DNA of 64,000 nucleotides from Saccopteryx bilineata (Eukaryota > Chordata > Mammalia > Chiroptera > Emballonuridae): assembly GCF_036850765.1 (NCBI RefSeq), contig NC_089494.1:234998779-235062778 (forward strand), in the 5' to 3' direction. Positions 23,840 to 34,449 of this stretch are shown here, in pieces. How positions within the stretch are numbered: the stretch's first letter is position 1; each line of letters starts with the position of its first letter. The translations under genes were made by a program, and so were the position numbers. The notes under the pieces are model-generated. The model was not told the origin of the DNA. It did no database searches and saw only the letters and a list, made by a program, of their open reading frames with translations.

Positions 23840-23925
23840 AAAAGGATTAAATGAGATAATGAAAGCAAATATTTCGAGCAATGCTTCATGCATAGTAGAT
23901 ACTCAATAAATGTTGGTTATCACTA

Positions 23926-25314
23926 TCATTATACAGGTTATTGAACAAATGATCCCAAAAAGCCACTGCTCCACCTGCTTCTTTCTCTACTGATAAAACA
24001 ATGTTGAAGCAATCCCCCTTTTTAACCAAATGGCAATCAGAGAAGTTTAAGCTTCTAGAAACAAAATTGTTTGAAATATACACCTCTTCACAACAAACAA
24101 TAAGACTTCAAGAAGCAGCTTGTCACCCAAAGGCGGCTCTCTGATTTCCCAGACATCACTCTGAGAACCACCCTGTGACACGGCCGTTCTGAGGTGCACA
24201 GTGGGGAGTCGTAGTCAGGCCTGCCCACAGGTAGTGAACTTCAGTGGAAAATTCCTGAACCCTGTGGGGAAGACCTGCCCTTGTCCCTCCTCTGAGGCAG
24301 CCATTGCTGAGGGATCACAGCACTCTTTCCTGCCAAGTCCAACGTGCCCCCATAGTTCCTCTCAATGTTGAACTTCAGGTGGCTGGTGTCATCCAACCAG
24401 AGCTAGCAAGTAAGTTGGACCCAACTTGCCAACATTGATGGAGAATGAATTTTACGCAGACGACAGAAATACTAAATAAACCCAGGTTAAGGGAACTGAG
24501 AAACCCAAATCCATCTGGGCCGCTGCTATTTTTCAAAGCAGAGAGGGCATGCAGGAAAGTCTATTGCTGCAGATTGGCTCTCTCACTTTAGATTTTGATT
24601 GTTTCTTGGCTTTACAATCTCACAACTATTTTAAAGTTGCCGCTCCGTTTCCGAGATGTCCCTGACTCGTGCCTTTCTCAGATCCTCTTCAACGTGGTGG
24701 CCATTCTGTGGCTGGGTCTGGCTCTCCATCTAAGAACAATCCTCCACTTTAGACCTTTCAACATTTAATACCTTGTCAGTGCTACTCTCAGTAGGGCTAC
24801 GATGAGCTCAACCTTTCCCTGGAAGTGGTGATTTAGTGTGTGAATTTTATGGTTATTAGCATGGGTGTCAGGGAGAAGAGTGTAATATATGTAACGTGGA
24901 GGCTGACGGGGCTGGAGGAGCTGAAACCATCTGGATGATTTCTGGCGTTCTCTTTAATGCTGTGTCAATTATTCTGATGACCGATCATTCAACGTTGTCT
25001 ATTACCTTCTAATAATAATAATAATATTTTTCACTTAATGTTGCACCTTTCACTAAGGGATTTCAAAGAGCTTCGCAAACATTCATTAACAGTTTATGAA
25101 GTGGGCAGGAAATATAGAAATATCAAGTTACATGTTTCTCATAGCAGTCATTAATAGTTTTCTTGACACCGCATTCAGGTTAGGGCAGAAACGAAAGAAG
25201 ACCATAGAAATGAAAAGTCAAATGTCATCATTATTGGCGTTTATGGGGCACTCACAGAATCCGTGCAGAGATGAGCCTCATTTTTTATCTTTTAGTTGGC
25301 AGGAAAAGTAGTCA
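23926..25314. other. Unique DNA, candidate conserved element at 24940-25090
   Basis: No repeat recognised apart from a short AAT run at 25012-25024. 24940-25090 has dense TAAT/AATTA-type cores and no repeat signature. Function not shown. Confidence 0.35.
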
Positions 25315-25328
25315 ATTTCCCTCCTCTT

Positions 25329-25547
25329 TTTTTCTTTGATTTGAGAGAGAGAGAGAGAGAGAAGAAGAAGAAGAAGAAGAAGAGGAGGAGGAGGAGGAGG
25401 AGGAGAAAGAGAGAAACATTGATTTGTAGTTCCACTTATTTATGCACTCACTGGTTGACTCTTACATGTGCCCTGACTGGGAATCAAACCTGCAACCTCG
25501 ATGTATTGGAACAACATTCCACCCAACTAAGCTACGCAGCCAGGGCT
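25329..25547 (-). mobile_element. Ves-like SINE with expanded purine microsatellite
   Basis: Reverse-strand head 'ctaagctacgcagccagggc' and B box 'tgggaatcaaacctgcaacc'. The (GA)n(GAA)n(GGA)n tract at 25343-25410 is its expanded CT tail region. TSD ATTTCCCTCCTCTT / ATTTTCCTCCTCTT (25315-25328, 25548-25561), one mismatch. Confidence 0.88.
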
Positions 25548-25561
25548 ATTTTCCTCCTCTT

Positions 25562-25963
25562 GTTACCTCTCCTGTTACATACAAACACATCTTCCAGAAA
25601 CACAATACAGACCAATGTACAGACAACCCAGAATACTACATTTCAGCCTCAAAACTTTTAGAATCCTTCTGAAAAGAGGCATCTAGATGAGAGAGAATTC
25701 TGGCTGCCCTAAAAGTGATCCTTACAAAAGAATCCTAAATACTCTCAGCCCAATCTTTGGAACAAAATGGAATGATTGAAATGCATACCAGCGGCTAGGA
25801 AGAAGGACCACCCAAATCCTGGGTAAGGAAAAATAGAACATGAATTTGGGTGGTGACCCTAAGAACCAAAGTTACCCCAGATGAGTAGCTGGTGGCAAAA
25901 GGCAGAGAAGAGTCACCACTGAATCCTTATCTTTTGTAATTTTTCTGAATTAGAAGATATAAT
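25562..25963. other. Unique DNA, no recognised feature
   Basis: No repeat or exon recognised. Confidence 0.4.
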
Positions 25964-25974
25964 TAGAACCAGAA

Positions 25975-26339
25975 CCTCCTGACCAGGCAGTGGTACAGTG
26001 AATAGAGCGTTACACTGGGACTTGGAGGAGCCAGGTTAGAAACCCCCAGGTCGCCAGCTTGAGCACGGTGTTGCTGGCCTGAGTGTGGGATCCTAGACAT
26101 GACCCCATGGTCACTGGTTTGAGCCCAAAGGTCGCTGGCTTGAAGCTCAAGGTGCCTGGCTTGAGCAAGGGGTCACTCACTCTGCTGTAGCTCCCAGTCA
26201 AGGCACATATGAGAAAGCAATCAGTGAGCAACTAAGGTGCTGCAATGAAGAATTGATGCTTCTCATCTCTCTCCCTTCCTGCCTGTCCCTCTGTCTGTCT
26301 CTGTATCTCTGTCACAAATAATAATAATAACAATAATAA
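25975..26339 (+). mobile_element. Type B SINE
   Basis: 'cctcctgaccaggcagtggt', a run of 'gcttgagc' units, 'gagaaagcaatcagtgagca', CT-rich region and an AAT-repeat tail. Perfect 11-bp TSD TAGAACCAGAA (25964-25974, 26340-26350). Confidence 0.93.
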
Positions 26340-26404
26340 TAGAACCAGAAGCAATGGCCTCGTTTCGATATTCTTGATTTCTCTGTGTTTGTGTGTATCT
26401 ACCC

Positions 26405-26830
26405 AGTAGTATGTTAGTCAGGATAAGTTAATTTAGACAGTGATAATAAACACCTCAGGAAACTAACACAACAAAAGCTTACTTCTTATTCACAATAAGT
26501 CCATCACAGGTCCAGGCAGCTCTTCAGGACACTTGTTTTCATGTAGTAGCTCCCCATTCCAGGATTCCGTCCTGTTCACCTCCATCTCAGCATGATGCTT
26601 CCTGGTTCACTGTGGTAAAAGAAAGAAGATGGAAAATAACACACCAGCTTATCAGTGCTTTCCCTGGAAGGAACACACGTCATTTTTACTCCTAGCCTAT
26701 TGGCTAGATAGAACTAGTCACACCATTCCACCCAACTCATGAAGTGTCAGGAAACATAGTTTTCCATATGCCTAAAGAAGGGAGGAAAATTGGAAATATC
26801 AGGAGCATTAGCAATGTCTACCACAACTAG
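26405..26830 (+). mobile_element. Ancient LTR-like repeat (ERVL class suspected)
   Basis: Starts near 'tatgttagtcaggataagtt', includes 'ctaacacaacaaaagcttac' and 'cacacgtcatttttact', and ends near 'gcaatgtctaccacaa'. That order fits an old TG...CA LTR family. Exact family not certain. Confidence 0.5.
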
Positions 26831-27274
26831 TAAGTACTTAGTGCTGGTTTAGTTTGGTACCAGGGCAGTGGGATCTTCCCTAAATCTCAAAGACAACGCG
26901 ATTCAGCATGGAACAAGAATGCTATGATACATGGGTTGGCTTGCCTTGCCTCGTGCGCTGCGGACATGGTCAGTCTGAAGGTAAAAAGTCTCAGGATATA
27001 GTCTGCACATAGTTAGAATGGCTTTGTGTCTCTTCCTGCACAAATTCTTCTGCCAACAATTATTGCTCTCGTGCTTGTTTTCTTATTTTTACTCAGTGAT
27101 AAAAAAAAAGTTTTGTATCAATGTCACCCCCATAAATTTAATTTCTAAATAAAAAAAGAAAGGTCTTGGGTGAGCATATTTCTCAAGCCCAAATTTCTTT
27201 TACGTAAAGTGTGTTCTGTAAGAGCCAAAAAAATAGCATGGAATTGGGAGAGTCCTTTGTGCCAATATTTCTGT
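26831..27274. other. Unique DNA, no recognised feature
   Basis: No repeat or exon recognised. Confidence 0.4.
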
Positions 27275-27282
27275 GTCGTCTA

Positions 27283-27495
27283 CCTTGGTCGGCAAACTGC
27301 AACTCGTGAGCCACATGCGGCTCTTTGGCCCTTTGAGTGTGGCTCTTCCACAAAATATCACGTGCGGGCGCTATCTCGAAAAGGAATATACCTACCTATG
27401 TAGTCTAAGTTTAAAAAATTTGGCTCTCAAAAGAAATTTCAATTGTTGTACTGTTGATATTTGGCTCTGTTGACTAATGAGTTTGCCGACCACTT
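27283..27495. mobile_element. Non-autonomous hAT element (213 bp)
   Basis: Terminal inverted repeats: left 'ttggtcggcaaac' mirrored by right 'gtttgccgaccact'. 'gagccacatgcggctctttg' lies inside. The terminal CAG/CTG bases are mutated and the 8-bp TSD is not clean, so ends are accurate to a few bases. Confidence 0.75.
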
Positions 27496-27499
27496 AGAC

Positions 27500-27904
27500 T
27501 CTAAGAAATTTCTGTCCCCTCTCCTTCTTGAAATTCAAGAAGTGATGATCACCACACTGACTTATACAATAGTCACCCTTGATTACCCACCAGTGCATTA
27601 TCCATATTGCTTCTTAATTGTCATTAATATTATTAGGTTAGGAAGACATGTTTCACTCTAACTCACTATCTATTCTTTAAAAGAAGAGACTGTTCTTAAG
27701 GAAGATTTTTCTTAAAGCAAACAAATTTTGTGTTCTCTATATCAGAAGAGTAGGAACAGTACAAATGTACCATCTCCCTTCCTCCCACCCCTCTGAGCTC
27801 AGTGACCCCGTCAAGCCTTCATTCTCGCATAGGGCTAATAATATTCTGTGGCCGGAAAATGCCAAGACAAAGGGGATGGAAAGAACTCCTCTAGTCGTCA
27901 TTAA
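27500..27904. other. Unique DNA, no recognised feature
   Basis: No repeat or exon recognised. Confidence 0.4.
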
Positions 27905-28100
27905 GTTCCCAACACACTTTCATTCTAATTCTCTCTGGCAGTGGAAAGAGCAGGTTGAACAGGTATAAGACAAAGGCCGGGTACTATTTCCACTATTTCC
28001 TAGATATTTGACTTTGAACAGCATGCCCTTGGTTAATTGGTGTACCTTTCTCTATGAAATTATACATGTGACATGGCACAAAGAAAGTATTTAAAATTTA
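27905..28100 (+). mobile_element. MIR element, diverged
   Basis: 'ggcagtggaaagagcaggtt' opens like MIR. 'gggtactatttccactattt', 'cctagatatttgactttgaa' and 'gacatggcacaaagaaagta' follow in order. Confidence 0.6.
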
Positions 28101-28191
28101 TCTCCTCTTCTGAAAAAGGTTCTTCCATCTACCTCTCCCTCTCCTTCTCCCAATCTCCCTCTTTCTCCTTTCTTTTCTCCCGTAGCCTAGT

Positions 28192-28216
28192 CTAGCTAGC
28201 TAGCTAGCTAGCTCGC
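28192..28216. repeat. (TAGC)n short tandem repeat, self-complementary
   Basis: 'ctagctagctagctagctag' is a perfect tetranucleotide repeat whose unit is palindromic (CTAG/GCTAGC). Confidence 0.85.
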
Positions 28217-28219
28217 TCT

Positions 28220-28980
28220 CATAACTTGTCCCTAAGCAAAGAATTAGAAGCCCCCAATGAATCTTTCTTTCCTGAAATCCTAATTCCATTAAGCTTCTGC
28301 CCATGACAAAGCCCCATTAGACGTTGACCAGGGGAAATTCCACTAGACTTTAGACAAAGGGACAAATCTCTCATTAAATATATTTGGAGGCATTAAAAGA
28401 GAAGAACTCTTAATAATAAATCTGCACATATTATTTATTGTTCCTTCATTCAAGCACATTTGCAGTGATCCTTGGCATATCTTCCTTAAAAAAATGGTTT
28501 TAATATTGATACCCTCTCATCTGACTTGAATGAAAAAGACTGCACGAAAGACAGCTAAGGTGGTTTCAAGTACCACATCAGAAAATAACACAATACATTA
28601 ACTCTTTCCCAGGAAACCCCTACCCTCGGGTTTGTACATTCCTATTAAAGTTCCTCTTGGTACTTCTTCCTTATAAATCTCAAACCATCTCTTGGGAAAC
28701 CCCAGCTTCTCCTCTAGGAGACTGGCACCCATCCCCTCTCATGCCTCGACCCCAAGTATATTTCTCCAGATCTGAACAGTTAGTCTACAGCAGCAGCTTG
28801 GGTGCTGCTCTAGCAGAAGAGGTGAAAGGGATAGAGATCCAGCTGCCCTGCACCACACAGACAGCACAGACCCACCAAAGTGAGCCCACCTCCATCCCTA
28901 TGAACTGAAGGCACGTGTATGTATTCTCCCAATTCTATAACTAATAACTGTTGGAATGAACAGATACATTCCCCAAAGAA
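28220..28980. other. Unique DNA, no recognised feature
   Basis: No repeat or exon recognised. An 83-residue frame at 28657-28908 is without similarity. Confidence 0.4.
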
Positions 28981-28984
28981 TTCT

Positions 28985-29780
28985 CATCCATTCATTCAAC
29001 AAATATTTATTAGGCACCTATGTTTTCCAGGAACTCTTCTACACGTTGGGGACATTGCTCCTCTGATAAAACGTGCATTCTAGCATTGGGGGGTGCTGGC
29101 TATCAGCTGGAGCCTCTGCCGCCGCCCAGAGGGGTGATGATGGTGACTGGGACTGGGGTGATGGTGGTGGAGGTAGAGACAGGGTCTGGATACAAGACAT
29201 TTTGGAGAAAGGATTTGCCAGTGAGTGAGATGTGAGGTGTGAGCTATAAAGAAGAACCAAGGACCCATTGGAAAGTCTGGGACAGGGGTCCCCAAACTTT
29301 TTACACAGGGGGCCAGTTCACTGTCCCTCAGACCATTGGAGGGCCGGACTATAAAAAAACTATGAACAAATCCCTATGCACACTGCACATATCTTATTTT
29401 AAAGTAAAAAAAACAAAACGGGAACAAATACAATATTTAAAATAAAGAACAAGTAAATTCAAATCAACAAACTGACCAGTATTTCAATGGGAACTATGCT
29501 CCTCTCACTGACCACCAATGAAAGAGGTGCCCCTTCCAGAAGTGCGGCGGGGGCCGGATAAATGGCCTCAGGGGGCCGCATGTGGCCCGCGGGCCGTAGT
29601 TTGGGAACCCCTGGTCTGGGACTTGAGCCACTACATATGTAATAGTGTCATTTACAGAGATGGTGAAGATGGCAGGAGAGGGGGAGGGGACCAATTAGAC
29701 AAGACACTTAAATAGAGATGCCAGGCTAAGAGAAACAAACATGGCTGTTATCAGCATATAAAGAGAGACTGAATGCAGGG
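28985..29780 (-). mobile_element. L2-like fragment split by a hAT element
   Basis: 'ttcattcaacaaatatttat' and 'taggcacctatgttttccag' are a reverse L2 3' end. After the hAT element, the ancient repeat appears to continue ('cttaaatagagatgccaggc', 'ttatcagcatataaagagag'). Confidence 0.5.
29283..29613 (+). mobile_element. Non-autonomous hAT element, 331 bp
   Basis: Left end CAGGGGTCCCCAAACT and right end AGTTTGGGAACCCCTG form 16-bp inverted repeats (one mismatch). Perfect 8-bp TSD GTCTGGGA (29275-29282, 29614-29621). No transposase frame; it depended on an enzyme supplied elsewhere. Same family as 42388-42752 in opposite orientation. Confidence 0.95.
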
Positions 29781-29793
29781 CGGGGGGGGGGGG
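29781..29793. repeat. Poly(G) run
   Basis: Near-uninterrupted G run inside a G-rich purine stretch (29770-29815). Confidence 0.85.
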
Positions 29794-30159
29794 CTTGGGC
29801 AGGTGGGGGGAGGCTTGACGAGCTGGTGGAGAGGGACTACAGCTCATCAGCACCGGTAGAGTGGAGAGACAAAGTGATTTCTAATCGTTCAGGAATTTCA
29901 AACTGTTGTTTTCTCAACAGTCAGTGTGTCACATTAATATGCAGAACAGTGTTCAGTATCTTTCCTTAATTTTCTACTCTCAAATTGTGTACCTTCGGGC
30001 CAGGAAAATAAGAAAAAGCCCAGCTCTGGGACATACACTTTTAATAGCTGTGCCCTTAGAAATGCAAAGAGAAGGCTTGAGTTCATAGGGGTGATCAGAT
30101 TATCTTTTTTTCAATGGACACAGGCTCTCAATTTCCCTCTGAGAGAATGGAAGGGATGG

Positions 30160-30688
30160 CTTTGTTCATTTAAATATTCAACAACCATTGACTCAGTAAC
30201 TATGTCTAGGTGCTGAGGTTACACCTGGGGAAAAAACCCAACAGAACCTGTACCCTTTTAGAACTTACCTTCTAGGAGGAGAAGGCAGAAAATAAACAAT
30301 AAACATAATTTTCAAAATTAAATGCTACAGCCTCCCTGGTGGTGACACAGTGGATAGAACATTGACCTGGAATGCTGAGGTCCCAGGCTCAAAGCTGGGA
30401 GGTTGCTGGCTTGAGTGAGGGCTCATCCAACTTGTGTGCAAGCTCCCCAGCTTGAGCACGTGGTTGCCAGCTTGAGCATGGAATCATAGACATGACCCCA
30501 GGATTGCTGGCTTGAACCCAAAGGTTATTGGTCTGAAGCCCACAGTTGCTGACCTGAGCAAGGGGTCACTGGCTTGGCTTGAGCAACCCCTAACCCCACC
30601 CCATCAAGACACGTATAAGAAGCAATCAATTAATGAACAACTAAAGTGACACAACTACGAGTTGATGCTTCTCATCTCTCTCCCTTCT

Positions 30689-30735
<47 letters not shown>

Positions 30736-31015
30736 CTCTCTCTCAAACACACACACACACACAATTAAATGATACAAGGTTTTAGAAACTGGTAAAATCT
30801 ATAGAAAAACTTGAGCAGAATGAGGGGCATTCAGAGTATAATGGAGGATTGAGGGTAGGTCTAATGGGCAGGTGACAACAGAACAGTGACTTGGAGGTGA
30901 GGAGTCAGCTAAGCAGATCAGGGGGCAGTGTTCGAGGCAGAGGGAACAGTAAGGCCCGTGTCAGGAACAAGCCTGGCATGCTAGAGGAACAGCAAGGAGG
31001 CTGGTATGACTTAGA
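30160..31015 (-). mobile_element. L2-like fragment split by a type B SINE
   Basis: 'ttaaatattcaacaaccatt' and 'agaacttaccttctaggagg' precede the SINE. 'gaggcagagggaacagtaag' and 'gctagaggaacagcaaggag' follow it, continuing the same reverse-strand element. Confidence 0.55.
30330..30762 (+). mobile_element. Type B SINE with long (CT)n
   Basis: 'cctccctggtggtgacacag' head, multiple 'gcttgag' units, 'agaagcaatcaattaatgaa', then (CT)n at about 30693-30745 and (CA)n. TSD AATTAAATGCTACA / AATTAAATGATACA (30316-30329, 30763-30776), one mismatch. Confidence 0.9.
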
Positions 31016-31020
31016 CAGTC

Positions 31021-31330
31021 ACGCTTATAATGCACTCCCCTTCCAAGACCCACTGAGTATCACTTGTCCTTCAAAGCCCAGCTCAAATCCTATCTCCTCC
31101 ATGAAGCTCTCCCCAAATCCCACAGGTCACACTAGGACACCTTCAGTACCCACCATCAAGGGTCACACAGCCTCGCTTTAGAAGTTGCTTTTAAATGGCT
31201 TTACTGATTTTGCCTTCCCAACTGAATTCTGAAGCTTTCTGAATTCAGGAAACTATTGTTGATACTCTTTGTGTCATCCACGGCACATGGGAAGCAAATA
31301 TGTGACTGATTTATTGACTAAATGAGCAAT
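31021..31330 (+). mobile_element. L2 LINE 3' end
   Basis: 'ccttcaaagcccagctcaaa', 'tcctatctcctccatgaagc', 'tctccccaaatcccacaggt' and 'gtgtcatccacggcacatgg' follow the L2 3' UTR. Confidence 0.75.
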
Positions 31331-31890
31331 TCTTAAATAATTTATATTTCTCTTTGAAATACAAGCACATAAATACGTAGACATGTATGTCTAGAATCTT
31401 CCCTCATCTAGTACTGACCGCTCTCTAAGACCTGGCCTTGATAGGATTGAGACCAAGATGGACAGAATGGATGGGAGGGCGAGGAAGCTTTGATGACTAA
31501 AAGACGAATGGTTCTGCTTTGGCGAAGGAGGCAGGGGACCCTGGCGTGCCCTCCAGCTTCACTAGTAATGAAGTTGATCAGCATTTCACTCCTCCTGTTC
31601 TCAGTTGGTTAAGAATCTGTAGAAAGGTGATTAATTAGCACCCTCAGACTTCCAACACAATAATCTTCCTGATAACAAGGCATCTTAGAGAAGTCTCTAA
31701 GATACTTAAACATTCAGACACATTAGCACATCAGGGATAGAGACTAGAAAGAGAAATGAATCCACAACTCCTTTTCCAAGAAACAATGGCAAGTCTTATG
31801 GCGCGAATGTTTCACAGAGTAATATTTTCCAGGAGATTCTTCCAACTAAGAACTGCTCCAGAGTCTTCATTTTAACAAATGGGAAGCAAA
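31331..31890. other. Unique DNA, no recognised feature
   Basis: No repeat or exon recognised. Confidence 0.4.
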
Positions 31891-31899
31891 ACTATTAAA

Positions 31900-32385
31900 T
31901 ATATATTCTAAGGCCAAGGAAGACTTTCAAACTGGCCTTGCCTATCCCCTGTGAGGAGGCACTGAGACACCTCTGGGGATATCCTGACAAAAGGCACAAT
32001 TCAAAACAGATCTGAAGTAAACAATCAGACAAACCCAAATTGGGGGACAATTTACAAAAGAAGGGGCCAGTACTCTTCAAAAATGTCAACGTCAATGTCA
32101 GGAAATATATACAAAGAAAGACCAAGGAAAGTTGCCAATTAAAAGAGGCTAAAGAACATGGCAAAAATGTAGTGTGCGACGTTGGAGTGGAAAAACAATA
32201 GCTAGAAAGGACATTTTCAGGACAATTGGCAAAATATGAATATGAACTGCATGTTGGGTAATAGCCTTGTATCAGTGTGAAAGTCCCTAGATTTGATGAG
32301 TTCATGATGTTGATGCTTTTAATGTTCTTAGGAAATACTCACTCCTAGCATCATGATCTCTGCAATTTACTCTCAAAAGCTTCAG

Positions 32386-32476
<91 letters not shown>

Positions 32477-32640
32477 CATCACACATCTTCCATCATATCA
32501 CAGCTTGAGCACAGTAAGAGCAAATGTGGGAAATTGGGCTGACCTAGGTGAAGACATATGACAATTCATTGGATCACTCTTAAAAATTTTCAGTTGATGT
32601 GAAACTTTTCAAATTAAAAGGTGAAATTTTAAAAAAAGAT
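31900..32640 (+). mobile_element. L1 3'-UTR with expanded A/TA tract
   Basis: 'ggacaattggcaaaatatga', 'tgttcttaggaaatactcac' and 'gcaatttactctcaaaagct' match an L1M-type 3' UTR read forward. 'gagcaaatgtgggaaa' and 'tgtgaaacttttcaaatt' resume after the tract. The 5' limit is uncertain. Confidence 0.65.
32386..32471. repeat. (A)42 followed by (TA)22 microsatellite
   Basis: Forty-two A residues (32386-32427) run directly into an uninterrupted TA repeat to 32471, at the position where the L1 3' UTR family normally has a short A/TA tract. Confidence 0.95.
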
Positions 32641-32644
32641 ACAC

Positions 32645-33090
32645 GAGACTGGAATTTTTATGTAGTTTTCAAACTTTGAGAGAGGATTAAGTAAGTCTTG
32701 AGGATGCCGTTAGAGATAGAAAATAATTTTGCAACAAGTCCCCCATGTCTAGCATACAGAGGCTGTAATTCAGGTCACCCACCACGAGGATCTGTCTGAG
32801 CTCCGAGCGCTGCTCTCCAATCTGCATGTCAAAAACAGACCTACCAGAGTGCAGGGAAAAAAGAAGGCTCACAAGCTCAGATTGCTTGGACGACTTCCAT
32901 TTTGGGGTCATTTGTCAGCCTTCGTCACTTTCCATCCCTCTCTTTTCTTTGCTTCCCGCCATTTTCTCCATCCCCATTTCTGTCTGTCACTATATTAAAA
33001 CACAACTGTGTCTTCATAATGGCATTAAGAAAATAAAAAAATTATCCAGCACTCAGACTCAGCAGTCAGACTCAGACTCTGGTAAAAATA
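32645..33090. other. Unique DNA, no recognised feature
   Basis: A 115-residue frame at 32826-33173 runs into the following SINE and is not credible as an exon. Confidence 0.4.
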
Positions 33091-33108
33091 CCAGAGATTG
33101 TGTTTTTA

Positions 33109-33437
33109 TTTTTTTTGTTTTTAACAGAGGCAGAGATAGTCAGGGACAGACAGACAGGAACGGAGAGAGGTGAGAAGCATCAATCATTAGTTTCTCGTTG
33201 CGCATTGCGACTTCTTAGTTGTTCATTGATTGCTTTCTCACATGTGCCTTGACCGTGGGCCTTCAGCAGACCGAGTAACCCCTTGGTGGAGCCCAGCGAC
33301 CTTGGGTCCAAGCCGGTGAGCTTTTTGCTCAAACCAGATGAGCCCACGCTCAAGCTGGCGACCTTGGGGTCTCGAACCTGGATCCTTCCGCATCCCAGTC
33401 CGACGCTCTATCTACTGCGCCACCACCTGGTCAGGCA
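33109..33437 (-). mobile_element. Type B SINE
   Basis: Head in reverse 'gcgccaccacctggtcaggc' with B box 'ggtctcgaacctggatcc'. Perfect 14-bp TSD AGATTGTGTTTTTA (33095-33108, 33438-33451). Confidence 0.95.
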
Positions 33438-33451
33438 AGATTGTGTTTTTA

Positions 33452-33734
33452 AAAGAGATTCACACTATGCCCCGGAAATTGCCATGGAAATAAACATGCA
33501 TATTACCACTTTATGACAGGCATTTTTGTTATATATATATTTAAATTTCATTGAAAAAGGTCCAAGACAGACATGCCTTATACCAAATAGTGCTGAGGTG
33601 AGGTTTCAATGAATAATTATGACCATTGTATACAACTTATGGCCATCAGAAATTTAAGGTAATTTGCGAATTCTATTTAGGTTACACAGACACAATACTT
33701 TCATCTCCTCTTTATCAGAACATCCATAAGACAG
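33452..33734. other. Unique AT-rich DNA
   Basis: No recognised feature. Confidence 0.4.
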
Positions 33735-33955
33735 TGAAACATTTCTGGACTCTCAGTGCATGTCAGGCACTATGCTCCATGAACATTACCTTGTTGGATA
33801 CTCACTACCTTATTAGCTATATAGTATTATCTTTATTTTATAGACAAAAAAATTGAGGTTCAAATGGTTAAGTCACTTACCCAAGAACACACAACTTGTT
33901 AATAGCAGAGCCAGAACCTGAGTCCAGATCTACCGGAACCCATAGTCCAAATCTT
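33735..33955 (+). mobile_element. MIR element
   Basis: 'gtgcatgtcaggcactatgc', 'gtattatctttattttatag', 'aagtcacttacccaagaaca' and 'aatagcagagccagaacctg' are in MIR order. Confidence 0.85.
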
Positions 33956-34065
33956 AACATTACTACATACCCACCCCATTGTCTTGCAAAGCACCATTTT
34001 GAATTCCATCAAACCAACATGAGGCCATGTGGAGACTCCAGAATCTTGAAAAAACTCAAGGATGT

Positions 34066-34433
34066 GGCCCTGGCCGGTTGGCTCAGTGGTAGAGCATTGG
34101 CCCAGTGTGTGGAAGTCCTGGGTTCAATTCCCAGTCAGGGCACACAGAAGCACCCATCTGCTTCTCCACACTTCTCCCTCTCCTTTCTCTCGATCTCTCT
34201 CTTCTCCTCCCACAGCCAAGGCTCCATTGGAGCAAAGTTGGCCCAAACGCTGAGGATGACTCCATGGCCTCCGTCTCAGGCACTAGAATGGCTCTGGTTG
34301 CAATGAAGCAACACTCCAGATGGACAGAGAATCGCCCCCTGGTGAGCATGCTGGGTGGATCCTGGTCTGGCACACGCGGGAGTCTGTCTCTCTGCCTCCC
34401 AGCTTCTCACTTCAGAAAAGTACAAAAAAACCC
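34066..34433 (+). mobile_element. Type A SINE, older copy
   Basis: 'ggccctggccggttggctca' to 'cacttcagaaaagtac'. CTCF-like core with one mismatch (CGCCCCCTGGTGA, 34333-34345). TSD-like AAAACTCAAGGATGT / AAAACCTCAAGGACGT (34051-34065, 34434-34449), diverged. Confidence 0.92.
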
Positions 34434-34449
34434 AAAACCTCAAGGACGT

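Larger units (their letters stand above)
23305..23925 (+). mobile_element. MIR split by a type A SINE
   Basis: The MIR runs from 'cagctgacctgggttcaaat' (about 23341) to 'ggattaaatgag' and resumes at 23856 with 'ataatgaaagcaaatatttc' and 'agtagatactcaataaatgt'. The 377-bp SINE and its TSD sit inside the MIR 'ggattaaatgagataatg' core. Confidence 0.85.

Noticed and set aside
23407..23889. 160-residue minus-strand frame
   Set aside because: Almost entirely the reverse complement of a type A SINE.
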